64,000 nucleotides of DNA, taken from positions 4,154,001-4,218,000 of the forward strand of contig NZ_AP022565.1 in the NCBI RefSeq assembly GCF_010727325.1. Direction: 5' to 3'. The stretch comes from Mycolicibacterium alvei (GTDB taxonomy: Bacteria > Actinomycetota > Actinomycetes > Mycobacteriales > Mycobacteriaceae). Position numbers and translations under genes: made by a program. Positions 50,606 through 59,112 of the stretch are shown here, in pieces. Within the stretch, counting starts at the first letter, position 1; each line of letters opens with the position of its first letter. A model generated the notes under the pieces. That model was given only the letters and a program-made list of their open reading frames with translations. It was not told the DNA's origin and made no database searches.

Positions 50606-51406
50606 ATGCTAGAACCATCAACAGCCGTCGTCACAGGAGCAGGTCGAGGGATTGGTCTGGAGATCGCGAGACAACTCGCCGCTGCCGGTCACAAGGTTTT
50701 GCTCACGGATGTGGATGGCGACGCAGCGGAGCGCGCTGCCACCGAGGTCGGCGGTGGCGCTTGGAGCGCCACGCACGACGTACGAGATCCGTCGGGTCAT
50801 CGGGAAGTCGCTGCTCAGGCTTTAGCCGCTGGCCCTCTGGCGGTGTGGGTAAACAACGCTGGGATCCTACTCGCGGGTAACAGCTGGAGTCACAGCGATG
50901 CCGAGATTGCGTCGATCCTCGATGTCAATGTACGAGGTGTCGTTGCCGGCTCACACGCGGCAGTTGTCGCTATGGGCGCGGGTGGGGGCGCGATCCTCAA
51001 CATCGCGTCCCTCTCGGCTCTGGCGCCCATCCCTGGATTAGCGATGTACGCAGCAACCAAAGCGGCCGTATTGTCGTTCACCACATCGCTGCAGGGCGAC
51101 CTTGACCATGCGGGATTGCCAATCCACGCACGGGCGCTATGCCCTGACGTGGTAAGTACGAAAATGGTCACCGACCGGGTTGCCGACCCTGGGGCGGCGC
51201 TTCTGTTCGCCGGACCGCGTCCAATGGATGCTGCGGCCGTGGCCCGCGCGGGACTCGAGTTGCTGGAGAGTCGCCAGATATTCCGGGTAGTTCCTCGGTG
51301 GCGTGGCGTAGTTGCGCGCACTAGCGATGCTGCGCCGTCGCTTGGATTGAAAGCTTTCGCGTTGATGCGCGGCGTCGGTGAGCGGCGCCAACGCAATCAT
51401 CGTTGA
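50606..51406 (+). CDS. Short-chain dehydrogenase/reductase
   Basis: The 266-residue SDR has VVTGAGRGIGLEIARQLAAA, VWVNNAGILLAG, Ser in LNIASLSALAP, and YAATK. NAD(P)-dependent oxidoreductase of unknown substrate. ATG 50606 is preceded at good distance by GGAAAGGA; the ATG at 50600 is too close to it. It follows the P450 remnant and is convergent with a TetR gene. Confidence 0.85.
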   Translation: MLEPSTAVVTGAGRGIGLEIARQLAAAGHKVLLTDVDGDAAERAATEVGGGAWSATHDVRDPSGHREVAAQALAAGPLAVWVNNAGILLAGNSWSHSDAEIASILDVNVRGVVAGSHAAVVAMGAGGGAILNIASLSALAPIPGLAMYAATKAAVLSFTTSLQGDLDHAGLPIHARALCPDVVSTKMVTDRVADPGAALLFAGPRPMDAAAVARAGLELLESRQIFRVVPRWRGVVARTSDAAPSLGLKAFALMRGVGERRQRNHR

Positions 51407-51459
51407 TGGCGGTGTCGAAGACGGAGGGTTTAGCGTGGGGAGGCTCGAATTGTACCTGG

Positions 51460-52137
51460 TCAGGTTTTCGGTTCGCAGAGTGGTAAGTGGGGATCAAGCT
51501 GGAATCCCAGTTCCTGCAGCCTGTCATTGATTATCAACCAGGTTTGCCGTGTCAACCGAATGACGAGTTCGTCACGAGTGGAGTCGCGATGGTCCAGCCA
51601 CCATAGGACCGAAGCGTCCATCAAGCCCATGATGGCGGCGACATTGCGGTCTGCCGCCTCTGAGTCCTCGCCGTAGCGAGGAAAGTAACGGGCACCCGCG
51701 ACGGCGAGTTCAGAGGCGAATGCGCTGCTGCCGGGCGCGGTCTTCTCGGTGCTGCGCCGATAGTGTCGGTTCACCAGGAACCGATAGAGGTTGGGGTGTT
51801 CGTCAGCCCACATGACGTGCTGAGTGACCGGCGCGCGTATCACGTCTAGCGGCGATCCCTGGACATCCAGAGTTAGGCGAATCTTCGCAGTGAGTTCGCG
51901 GTGGACGTGACGAGCCACGGCAAGATCGAGTTCTTCTTTACTTGCGAAGTGGCGGTAGAAGTGTGTGCGTCCCAAACCGGCCTTGTCTGCGATTTGGCCC
52001 GTGAGTGCGTGGGGCCCGTTCTCTTCGATTGCGCTGAGCGCCGCTTCGATGATCTGTTCACGACGTAGTTCACGGCCCGGCAACCTACTGGCCGCGCGGC
52101 GTACCGCTGTGGTGTCCACCCAGTGCTGTCGCTCCAC
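51460..52137 (-). CDS. TetR-family regulator
   Basis: The 225-residue protein shows the HTH RREQIIEAALSAIEENGPHA and TGQIADKAGLGRTHFYRHFASKEEL. GTG 52137 was chosen because the frame beyond it (to 52257) runs through the double operator and has no coding character. It is divergent from the acyl-CoA dehydrogenase gene at 52281, which it probably controls. Confidence 0.84.
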   Translation of the reverse strand: MERQHWVDTTAVRRAASRLPGRELRREQIIEAALSAIEENGPHALTGQIADKAGLGRTHFYRHFASKEELDLAVARHVHRELTAKIRLTLDVQGSPLDVIRAPVTQHVMWADEHPNLYRFLVNRHYRRSTEKTAPGSSAFASELAVAGARYFPRYGEDSEAADRNVAAIMGLMDASVLWWLDHRDSTRDELVIRLTRQTWLIINDRLQELGFQLDPHLPLCEPKT

Positions 52138-52173
52138 GATGTCACCGTAACGCCCCGCGCTCTGGAAAGTTCT

Positions 52174-52190
52174 GGGTACGTGTTGTACCC
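52174..52190. promoter_or_regulatory. Operator 1: GGGTAC-N5-GTACCC
   Basis: Perfect 6-base inverted repeat with a 5-base spacer, 37 bases upstream of the TetR start codon. It shares the core GGTAC-N5-GTACC with the second site 30 bases away. Confidence 0.6.
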
Positions 52191-52204
52191 GGCGTGCGAT
52201 TCGT

Positions 52205-52219
52205 GGTACACCATGTACC
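52205..52219. promoter_or_regulatory. Operator 2: GGTAC-N5-GTACC
   Basis: Perfect 5-base inverted repeat with a 5-base spacer. The centres of the two sites are 30 bases apart, about three helical turns, so two TetR dimers could bind the same face and control both divergent genes. Confidence 0.6.
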
Positions 52220-52280
52220 CACAGGCGAAGCGAGACCATTGCGGGATCGGTGCGCAAGCAAACACAGTGAGGACTTTGTA

Positions 52281-53426
52281 ATGGCAGCCAACCGCTCTAG
52301 CTGGATGGACGACGACCTCGACGCACTGCGGGATTTGGCACGTACGTTCTGTGAGAAGGAGGTCGCGCCGCACAGTGCCCGCTTCATCGAGCAGCACCAC
52401 GTGGATCGGGACCTGTGGACCCGGGCGGGTGATCTTGGGTTGCTGTGCATGTCAATCCCCGAGCAGTACGGCGGAGGTGGGGGAACGTTCGCTCACGAAG
52501 CAGTCTTGATTGAGGAACAGGCCCGCATCGGCGATTCGGCATGGGGCGCGCCGCTTCATAGTGGAATCGTCGCCCACTACCTGCTCGAGTACGGCACCGA
52601 TGAGCAGAAGGAACGCTTTCTTCCCAGACTGGCAACTGGTGAGATGGTTGGCGCGATTGCGATGACGGAGCCGGGCACTGGCTCCGATCTCCAATCTGTC
52701 ACGACCAAGGCATCGCGCGTTGGAGACGAATACGTTGTCAACGGTTCCAAAACGTTCATCACCAACGGCGCTCAGGCCGACCTCATCATCGTCGTTGCGA
52801 AGACCGACCCCAGTGCCGGAGCGAACGGAATCTCGTTGGTTTTGGTCGAAGGCGATCGACCGGGCTTTCGGCGGGGTCGGGTGTTGGACAAGGTCGGTCA
52901 GCGCGGACAGGACACCTCCGAGCTCTATTTCGAAGATGTGCACATTCCGGTTGAGAACCTCCTGGGTACGACTGAAGGCCAGGGGTTCATTCAGTTGATG
53001 CAGCAACTTCCCCAAGAGCGATTGATCCTTGCGCTTGGTGCAGTGACAGTACTAGAAACAGCGCTCGAGTTCACTGTGGAATACACCAAAGATCGGCATG
53101 CCTTCGGCAAGCCCGTCTTCGCCTTCCAAAACACCAAGTTCAAGCTCGCCGAGGTCGCCACCGACGCCCACATCAGCCGCGTTTTCATCGACGACTGCGT
53201 CGCCCGCCATCTGCGCGGTGAACTCGACATCCCCACCGTCGCGATGGCGAAATGGTGGACTACTGAGCGTGCGATGGTCGCCCTTGATGACTGCTTGCAG
53301 CTCCACGGCGGCTACGGCTATATGACCGAGTATCCCATCGGCAGGATGTGGGCCGATGCTCGCGTTCAGAAGATCTACGGTGGGACAAACGAGATTATGA
53401 AGGAGATCATTGCTCGGTCGCTTTAG
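52281..53426 (+). CDS. Acyl-CoA dehydrogenase
   Basis: The 381-residue protein has MTEPGTGSDLQSVTTKASRV, ITNGAQADLIIVVAKTD, and the C-terminal QLHGGYGYMTEYPIGRMWAD followed by YGGTNEIMKEIIARSL with the base-region Glu. It resembles short/branched-chain or isovaleryl-type dehydrogenases. ATG 52281 has GTGAGGACTTTGTA upstream. Controlled, very probably, by the divergent TetR through the double operator. Confidence 0.88.
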   Translation: MAANRSSWMDDDLDALRDLARTFCEKEVAPHSARFIEQHHVDRDLWTRAGDLGLLCMSIPEQYGGGGGTFAHEAVLIEEQARIGDSAWGAPLHSGIVAHYLLEYGTDEQKERFLPRLATGEMVGAIAMTEPGTGSDLQSVTTKASRVGDEYVVNGSKTFITNGAQADLIIVVAKTDPSAGANGISLVLVEGDRPGFRRGRVLDKVGQRGQDTSELYFEDVHIPVENLLGTTEGQGFIQLMQQLPQERLILALGAVTVLETALEFTVEYTKDRHAFGKPVFAFQNTKFKLAEVATDAHISRVFIDDCVARHLRGELDIPTVAMAKWWTTERAMVALDDCLQLHGGYGYMTEYPIGRMWADARVQKIYGGTNEIMKEIIARSL

Positions 53427-53496
53427 ATCGAATTCGACCGCTAGATTGGTTACGAGGGGCCGCGATAGCGAGGTGGCGTTCGCTTATCAAGTCGGT

Positions 53497-53532
53497 GGTG
53501 ACTGTTCATTAGGCGGTCACTGTTCACTAGGC
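53497..53532. repeat. 18-bp tandem repeat
   Basis: GGTGACTGTTCATTAGGC is followed directly by GGTCACTGTTCACTAGGC (16 of 18 match). It lies just beyond the decayed cyclase and is probably slippage in non-coding DNA. Confidence 0.6.
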
Positions 53533-53584
53533 GGATACCCGGCGAGCTCGCTTCAAACGGGGGCCTTACTCGGCCGGCCTGGGC

Positions 53585-54290
53585 GCGCCGCGCCCGAGAC
53601 AGGTTGACCTTGCTGCTGACGCCCTTCAGACGATATGCGCCGGCGGACGACCACCGGAGGCCTGCGTCGTCGACGATCACCCGCGTGGAGTCCCACCAAC
53701 ACTGCGCCTGGCCGCGCCGCCGCGCTCACTCGGCTGGCCAGGTTCACGGGGTTGCCGAACCAGTCGCCCGCGCGCGAGACCGCTGACCCGGACGCCACGC
53801 CAATCCTCAAGGAAGGCAGGTCATTTGCTGACGCGCTGTCGATCAGGTCCAGCATCGTCGTCACCAGCGGCGTCGGTCGTGATGAGACCAGCATGACCGC
53901 GCCCCGAGGGTTTCACGAATCTCAACCGGTGGGTTGGCAGCCTCGCGCGCAGCAGTCGCGAGTCGATTCGCGAGCCTCTCCAAATCGTCGGGCTGAAGCT
54001 TTCAACATGTTCAGCGCGCGAAGCCACGCATCATCTCCGTGGCCTGCCCGATGCCTTCCGTGAGGGCCCGCAATATGGCGACTGTTTCGTCTGGATTCCG
54101 GTTTCCGTGCTCAGCTCGCGCAGAGAGACGTACCGTCCCTCATCACCCAGTACGCGGCTTGTAGGAAGAAGGAGAGGGGTTGGGGCCACCAGTCGGCTTT
54201 GATCAATCGTGAAGCCCTGGGCATGCAGCCAGGCAATTAGATGAGTCCTTTCCTGGCGGCTGTCGCCCTCAAGACCGTCGTGCAGACATA
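53585..54290 (-). pseudogene. Class III adenylate/guanylate cyclase remnant
   Basis: On the minus strand pieces appear in correct order but several frames: HDGLEGDSRQERTHLIAWLH and AQGFTIDQ (regulatory N-domain), LLLPTSRVLGDEGRYVSLRE, ETVAILRALTEGIGQATEMM, LERLANRLATAAREAANPPV, then cyclase C-part [20 protein letters not shown] and [20 protein letters not shown], and [20 protein letters not shown]. The segment with the first metal Asp (FADLVGFT-like) is missing. Several frameshifts and a deletion make it non-functional. Intact relatives are mycobacterial cyclases with this N-terminal domain. Confidence 0.75.
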
Positions 54291-54334
54291 CTGAGCGAGG
54301 TCGTCTTCGTGTGTTGCTGACACCCTGGACCTGC

Positions 54335-54997
54335 TTAGTGCTGCGGCGTACCGGGACGCGGACAGGATGGTTCAGTGTTCACGCCGCGCACCTGGTGACT
54401 CGACGCGGGGACGCCGAGCACGGCGTGACCCATCGCAACGAGCAGCGCAGAGGTCTGTTCGGGAGCCAGGCCAGTGCCGCGGTAGTGCAAGATCGATTGA
54501 ATGGCTCCGATCGCTCCATGAACCATCGCCCGAAGTTCAATCTCATCGACCGCGGGCCGCAATTCTCCGACGAGGTGTACCCACTCTTCTAGATAGAGTC
54601 GCTGCTTTCGGCGCAACCGGCTCTGGTGCTGATCCGACAGATTGTGCACTTCGCGGTAATACACCATTGCCAGCTCGCGTTGATCCATTACCAAGGCGAC
54701 TTGGTCTGACACCAGCAGGGTCAGCGCCTCCGCCTCGTCGCGGGACTGCTCGACGATCGCCGTCGCACGCTTAAGGAGTTTGTCCACCACTCGCTCGAAG
54801 AGGGCCGCCAGTAGATCGCTCTTACTGTTGAAATGGCGATAGATGGCCGGCCCGACAACCCCTGATGCAACGCCGATGTCGGCCATGGAGACAGCGTGGT
54901 AGCCCCGCTCGGCAATCAACTCGGTGGCAGAGGCGAGAATCCGTTCCCGACGTTCGCCGCCGACCCGGGTACGTCCGGCAACGACCACCTTGTTCAC
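54335..54997 (-). CDS. TetR-family regulator
   Basis: The 220-residue protein has the HTH RRERILASATELIAERGYHA and SMADIGVASGVVGPAIYRHFNSKSDLL, and a helical domain with ELAMVYYREVHNLSDQHQSR. Relatives of this shape often stand near acyl-CoA dehydrogenase genes. GTG 54997 has AAGGAAGG ten bases upstream. It lies downstream of the AtuA operon on the same strand (413-base gap). Confidence 0.84.
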   Translation of the reverse strand: MNKVVVAGRTRVGGERRERILASATELIAERGYHAVSMADIGVASGVVGPAIYRHFNSKSDLLAALFERVVDKLLKRATAIVEQSRDEAEALTLLVSDQVALVMDQRELAMVYYREVHNLSDQHQSRLRRKQRLYLEEWVHLVGELRPAVDEIELRAMVHGAIGAIQSILHYRGTGLAPEQTSALLVAMGHAVLGVPASSHQVRGVNTEPSCPRPGTPQH

Positions 54998-55410
54998 TAC
55001 TACCTTCCTTCGCTCGCAACCAGGGCTCGCGCAGCACTGCAGCGCCGGGAGCTACACTACGAACGTTAACACCTGCTCACAATCCCAGGTTGAGTTGAAA
55101 TGTAGACGCCCAGTGGCAGGTGGCTGGCGCCTGCGCGTGTGATCCCCATTCGTGGATGTGCCCGCTCATTGGCCAAGATCGGCAACCGCGTGGGCAGATC
55201 GCTGCGCCCTCTTTGGATGTCCAGTTCGGCAAGGAACTGGACAAAGCCATCTCTCCGTCTGCCGGACGCTGTTGGCGTCATCCGATCGTCATCACATCGT
55301 TCGGCAACACGGCTTTGGCAAAGGGGCTACGTCAAGCAGCAGGCAGAGGACGGCGACTTGATTGGCGATACGTCGACAGAGTGGCCCGGCTACTCCAAAT
55401 TCGGGATTTG
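54998..55410. other. Gene-free segment between tetR and the AtuA-like gene
   Basis: No convincing gene is seen. The part next to the TetR start contains an AT-richer stretch with GTTAAC and AACGTT palindromes (about 55065-55075), which may be its promoter or operator. Plus-strand frames of up to 172 codons here run antisense into the AtuA-like gene and are shadows. Confidence 0.45.
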
Positions 55411-57147
55411 TCAGGTCGCGCCGACAAGGGATTGCGGTATGTCCACGATGCGGGAGCGCAGGTACTCGCACAAGCCCTTCGCCTGGGCATCCGGCCGGGT
55501 CGAGGATGCCACGCCTTCCCCCAGCAGCCCGTGCACCACAACGTTGAGCGCACGCAGGTTGGGCAGCTCGAATCGCTCTATGCGCAGCTGCGCAGCCTCC
55601 GGGCCGAGCAGCCCGCGCAGTCGCTCGACGGTTAAGTGCTCGCGCACCCAGGCATAGCCGGCGTCGTCGCGGGCCCAGAGACCAATATTGGCGTTGCCGC
55701 CCTTGTCGCCGGACCGCGCGCCCAGAACCGCGCCCAGCGGCGCGCGGCATGTCGGCTCGGTCGGCGGCGCGGCTGCCGCGCTGCCCCGGACCTTCGCGGC
55801 CGGCACGCTACCGGTCGGCGGATCGGCGATCCTCCGGCGCTCACCGTTGGGCAGCACCACGACCTGCGTCACGCTCGACCGGGGCACGGTCGCTGGGCGA
55901 TACACGCCGAACACTGACTCCGACGTGGGTGGCGTGGTGGTGTGGAAGCCGGCATACCCGGCCAGAGCGATCTCCATGATTGCGCTCGAGAACGCCCGGC
56001 CGACCTTGCGCGGGTCGGTGTCCTTGACCGTGATCCGCAAGTGCGCGCACGCCTGGTCGTTGGTGGGGGCGTCCGGTGTGTCGAAACGCAGAAACCGGAC
56101 GTCGACCTCGGCGAAGGATCCCCGGCCGCCGAGGATGTCGAACAGCTGCTGCTGCGCGAACGCGGCTTTCGCCTCCAGGTCCAAGCCGGTGAGCACCATC
56201 GTCATGGTGTTCCGGTAGCCCCCGACCTCGTTCAGCGCCACCTTGAGCGTCTCCGGTGGCGGGCTGCCGGTGACACCCGTGATCGCCACCCGGTGCTCGG
56301 CCTGCTGGGCCAGCGAGATCGTGTCGAAGTGAGTCACCACGTCGGGCCCCAGATAGGCCGGCTCGGCGATCTCGTAGAGCAGCTGGGAGGTGACCGTACC
56401 GACCGACACCAGCCCCCCGGTGTCGGCGTGCTTGGTGATCACCGACGAGCCGTCGGCCGCCACCTCCGCGATCGGGAAGCCCGGGTAGCGACGGTCGGTG
56501 ATCTCGTCGAGGAAGGCGTAGTTGCCGCCCGTGGCCTGTGGTCCGCATTCGATGACGTGGCCGGCCACGACGGCACCGGCGAGCCGGTCCCAGTCGGTGC
56601 GCTCCCACCCGTGCCACCAGGCGGCCGGGCCGACGACCAGCGAGGCGTCTGTCACCCGTCCGGTGACGACGACGTCGGCGCCCGCACCCAGCGCTTCGGC
56701 GATACCCCAACCCCCGAGGTAGGCGTTGGCCGAGACCGGCTTGACCTCACCGACCGCAGGGGTGATCGCGGAGAGGTTCCCGCGCAAGTCGTCACCTTCG
56801 ATGTGGGCGATCCGGACGGTGATACCGAGCCGGTCCGCAAGCTCGCGCAATCTGACGGCCAGCCCGGCCGGGTTGAGCCCACCGGCGTTGGCCACGATCT
56901 TGATACCGCGGTCGGAACAGGTGCCCAACACCTGCTCCATCTGGGTCAGGAACGTGCGCGCGTAACCGCCCGCCGGATCCTTCGCCTGGGCCTTCGCCAG
57001 GATGAGCATCGTCAGTTCAGCGAGGTAGTCCCCGCACAGCACGTCGATGCTCTGCTCGCCCGTCCCGCCCTCGACCATCTCCCGCGCCGCGGCGATCCGG
57101 TCGCCGTAGAAGCCCGAGCAATTTCCGATGCGTACCGGGTCCCTCAC
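55411..57147 (-). CDS. AtuA-like acyclic terpene utilization family protein (DUF1446)
   Basis: The 578-residue protein matches AtuA/DUF1446: VRIGNCSGFYGDRIAAAREM at the start, VANAGGLNPAGLAVRLRELA, YLGGWGIAEALGAGADVVVT, and a C-terminal domain with ARSGDKGGNANIGLWARD. AtuA is encoded with the citronellol/geraniol genes of Pseudomonas, but its reaction is not established. GTG 57147 overlaps the upstream stop as GTGA; the frame open to 57900 is antisense noise. It ends the operon with enoyl-CoA hydratase and the TIGR03084-type gene. Confidence 0.86.
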   Translation of the reverse strand: MRDPVRIGNCSGFYGDRIAAAREMVEGGTGEQSIDVLCGDYLAELTMLILAKAQAKDPAGGYARTFLTQMEQVLGTCSDRGIKIVANAGGLNPAGLAVRLRELADRLGITVRIAHIEGDDLRGNLSAITPAVGEVKPVSANAYLGGWGIAEALGAGADVVVTGRVTDASLVVGPAAWWHGWERTDWDRLAGAVVAGHVIECGPQATGGNYAFLDEITDRRYPGFPIAEVAADGSSVITKHADTGGLVSVGTVTSQLLYEIAEPAYLGPDVVTHFDTISLAQQAEHRVAITGVTGSPPPETLKVALNEVGGYRNTMTMVLTGLDLEAKAAFAQQQLFDILGGRGSFAEVDVRFLRFDTPDAPTNDQACAHLRITVKDTDPRKVGRAFSSAIMEIALAGYAGFHTTTPPTSESVFGVYRPATVPRSSVTQVVVLPNGERRRIADPPTGSVPAAKVRGSAAAAPPTEPTCRAPLGAVLGARSGDKGGNANIGLWARDDAGYAWVREHLTVERLRGLLGPEAAQLRIERFELPNLRALNVVVHGLLGEGVASSTRPDAQAKGLCEYLRSRIVDIPQSLVGAT

Positions 57148-57956
57148 GACACACCTCCGTCGAACTGTCCTGCGGTGCGCCCGCCACCGGGAGGTCCGGC
57201 GAAGGCCTGCGCGATGGAGAGCCACTGGTCGGCGAGCGGACCGGTGACGTGCAGTGCGGTGTCGTCGCGATGCCTGCGCTGGGTGACGAGCAGGCAGAAG
57301 TCGTGCGCAGTGCCGGTGACCCGGTTGGGCACGCCGTCGGGGCCCCAGGTCCACAGCGTGCCCCCCGGTGCGGTGAGCTCGACACGGACGGGTTCCTCGG
57401 GCACCTCCAGGCCGTTGGCCATGTAGCTGAACGCCCGCGCTCCCACGCCGATGTGGGCGACGTGGCGCAACCGGGCCGAGGGCACACGGGTCACTCCCAG
57501 CGCGTCGGCGATGTCCTGACCGTGCGCCCAGGTCTCCATGATCCGCGCGGTCAGCGAGGAAGCCGCGCTCATGGGGAGGCCGAACCACGGCACCCGCATC
57601 GAGGGGTCGATCGCTGCGAAGGCAGCGACGAGGGCGCGGCGCGCGCCGTCGAACCAGGACAGCAGCTCCGCTGTCGGCATCGGCCGGTAGCGCTCGGCGA
57701 TGGTGTCCGGGGAGATCCGGCCGTCGGCGAGCATGGGCAGCACCTCGGCCGTGAACCCTTCGGGGTCGGTGGCTGAGCGCACCGCGGCGTCGTCGAAGAA
57801 CGCAAGATGGCTGATCTGATCGCGGACCGCCCAGCCTGCCGCGGGGGTGGGCGCGTCCCACCCGGCTTGCCCCTCGGGCAGCTCGGCGATCAGTGACCAC
57901 AGCTCGGCCGTTTCCGCCCCGATGTCGGTGATCAAGGACTCCATCGGCACGGCCAC
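57144..57956 (-). CDS. TIGR03084-type DinB/MDMPI-like metal-binding protein
   Basis: The 270-residue protein has the mycothiol-dependent maleylpyruvate isomerase-like four-helix start (DIGAETAELWSLIAELPEGQ, GWAVRDQISHLAFFDDAAVR with His) and a second His in IMETWAHGQDIADALGV, the metal-binding pattern of the DinB superfamily. The C-terminal part has GGTLWTWGPDGVPNRVTGTA. It may use mycothiol or a metal to isomerise or detoxify an intermediate; this is not shown. GTG 57956 has GGAAGGGA ten bases before it; GTG 57950 and ATG 57944 are alternatives. It starts two bases after the enoyl-CoA hydratase stop. Confidence 0.82.
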   Translation of the reverse strand: MAVPMESLITDIGAETAELWSLIAELPEGQAGWDAPTPAAGWAVRDQISHLAFFDDAAVRSATDPEGFTAEVLPMLADGRISPDTIAERYRPMPTAELLSWFDGARRALVAAFAAIDPSMRVPWFGLPMSAASSLTARIMETWAHGQDIADALGVTRVPSARLRHVAHIGVGARAFSYMANGLEVPEEPVRVELTAPGGTLWTWGPDGVPNRVTGTAHDFCLLVTQRRHRDDTALHVTGPLADQWLSIAQAFAGPPGGGRTAGQFDGGVS

Positions 57957-57958
57957 GT

Positions 57959-58726
57959 CTAACGTCCCTTCCAAACCGGTGTGCGCTTCTCGCGGAACGC
58001 GGCGGGACCCTCTAGCGCGTCGGCGCTGAGGTACACCGGCTCCCATATCTGGTCGGCGTGGGCGTAGGCCTCCGTCAGGTGGTGCGCTGCGGAGAGGTAT
58101 ACGGTCTTTTTTGCCGCGAGTACGGACAGCGGTGCGTTGGAAGCGATCCGCAGGGCGATCTCCTGAACTCGTACCCGCAGCTCCGCTGCGGGCACGACCT
58201 CGTTCACCATGCCTACCTCGCGGGCGCGCTCGGCAGTGATCGGGTCGCCGGTCATCAAAATCTGCAGCGCAATCCGCGGCGGCAGCAGCCACGACAGCGG
58301 GACAGCCCATGGCGAGCCGCGGCCTACCTTGACCTCGCTGACCGCGAACCTGGCGTGCTCGGCTGCGATGACGAGGTCGCACTGCTGGGCCAGTAGGAAT
58401 CCGCCGGCGAAGGCGACGCCGTTCACCGCGGCGATGGTCGGCTTGGCGACCTGGATGTTGCGCCCGAATTGCGGCGCGAAGTCTGGCGGCGGAACCGTGA
58501 GCGCCGTCTCCGCCATCTCTTTAAGGTCCCCTCCGGCGCAGAACGCCTTATCGCCTGCCCCGGTCAGCACCAGAACCTTGGCGGAGTCGTCGGCGTTGAA
58601 GCGGTGAACGCTGTGGAACAGTCCCTGCCGGACCGCCCCGTTGAGCGCGTTCCGTGCCTCGGGGCGATTGATCGTCAACCAGGCCACCCCGTCGACGACC
58701 TCGTAGGTGATCGCTTCCTCGCTCAT
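57959..58726 (-). CDS. Enoyl-CoA hydratase/isomerase
   Basis: The 255-residue crotonase-fold protein has VAWLTINRPEARNALNG, AFCAGGDLKEMAE (oxyanion hole), and AVSEVKVGRGSPWAVPLSWL; one catalytic Glu position reads GRG here rather than the usual GL. It acts on a 2-enoyl-CoA or an unsaturated dicarboxylic CoA. In Pseudomonas atu clusters a hydratase (AtuE) accompanies AtuA. First gene of the operon; ATG 58726 is preceded by CAGGACGGGGATTG. Confidence 0.85.
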   Translation of the reverse strand: MSEEAITYEVVDGVAWLTINRPEARNALNGAVRQGLFHSVHRFNADDSAKVLVLTGAGDKAFCAGGDLKEMAETALTVPPPDFAPQFGRNIQVAKPTIAAVNGVAFAGGFLLAQQCDLVIAAEHARFAVSEVKVGRGSPWAVPLSWLLPPRIALQILMTGDPITAERAREVGMVNEVVPAAELRVRVQEIALRIASNAPLSVLAAKKTVYLSAAHHLTEAYAHADQIWEPVYLSADALEGPAAFREKRTPVWKGR

Positions 58727-59112
58727 CAATCCCCGTCCTGATCGGCACCCGCCCTCCCGATGTGAGGGCTCGTTCACTCGCAGTACGTTACCCGGCAGAA
58801 TGTCGCGAGGACCAGTTGGTGAGCGAACGCGTTGCGTCCGGCGGCGCAACCCGACCGGCGTGGCCAGCTCCGTAAATGTTGGGTTCGCCACCTCGTCGGC
58901 CGCATTCGGTTCGAGCGATTGACGAGATCGGATCCCAAGGCCGCAACACGGGGTTGCATTCGTACGTCAAGTCCTCGGCAAGAATGTGGCCCTCTTCGGC
59001 CTTTTGGGATTGGCACGCCGGAGGTGCTCCTTGCCACCGTTTCACCCTTGGCTCCCAGAAACAATCGGTGCCAAATGCTGTGAACGCATGCGTCGCCGCG
59101 GGGAACCGCTCG
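58727..59112. other. Gene-free segment upstream of the AtuA operon
   Basis: 386 bases without a convincing gene. An inverted repeat GCCCTC (58751-58756) and GAGGGC (58764-58769) lies 25 bases before the hydratase start and may form a leader hairpin. Frames crossing the segment have no recognisable product. Confidence 0.45.

Noticed and set aside
55139..55657. 172-codon plus-strand frame upstream of and antisense to the AtuA-like gene
   Set aside because: No ribosome site, no recognisable domain, Ser/Arg-rich noise composition.
55942..57426. 494-codon plus-strand frame
   Set aside because: Antisense shadow of the AtuA-like gene in high-GC DNA.
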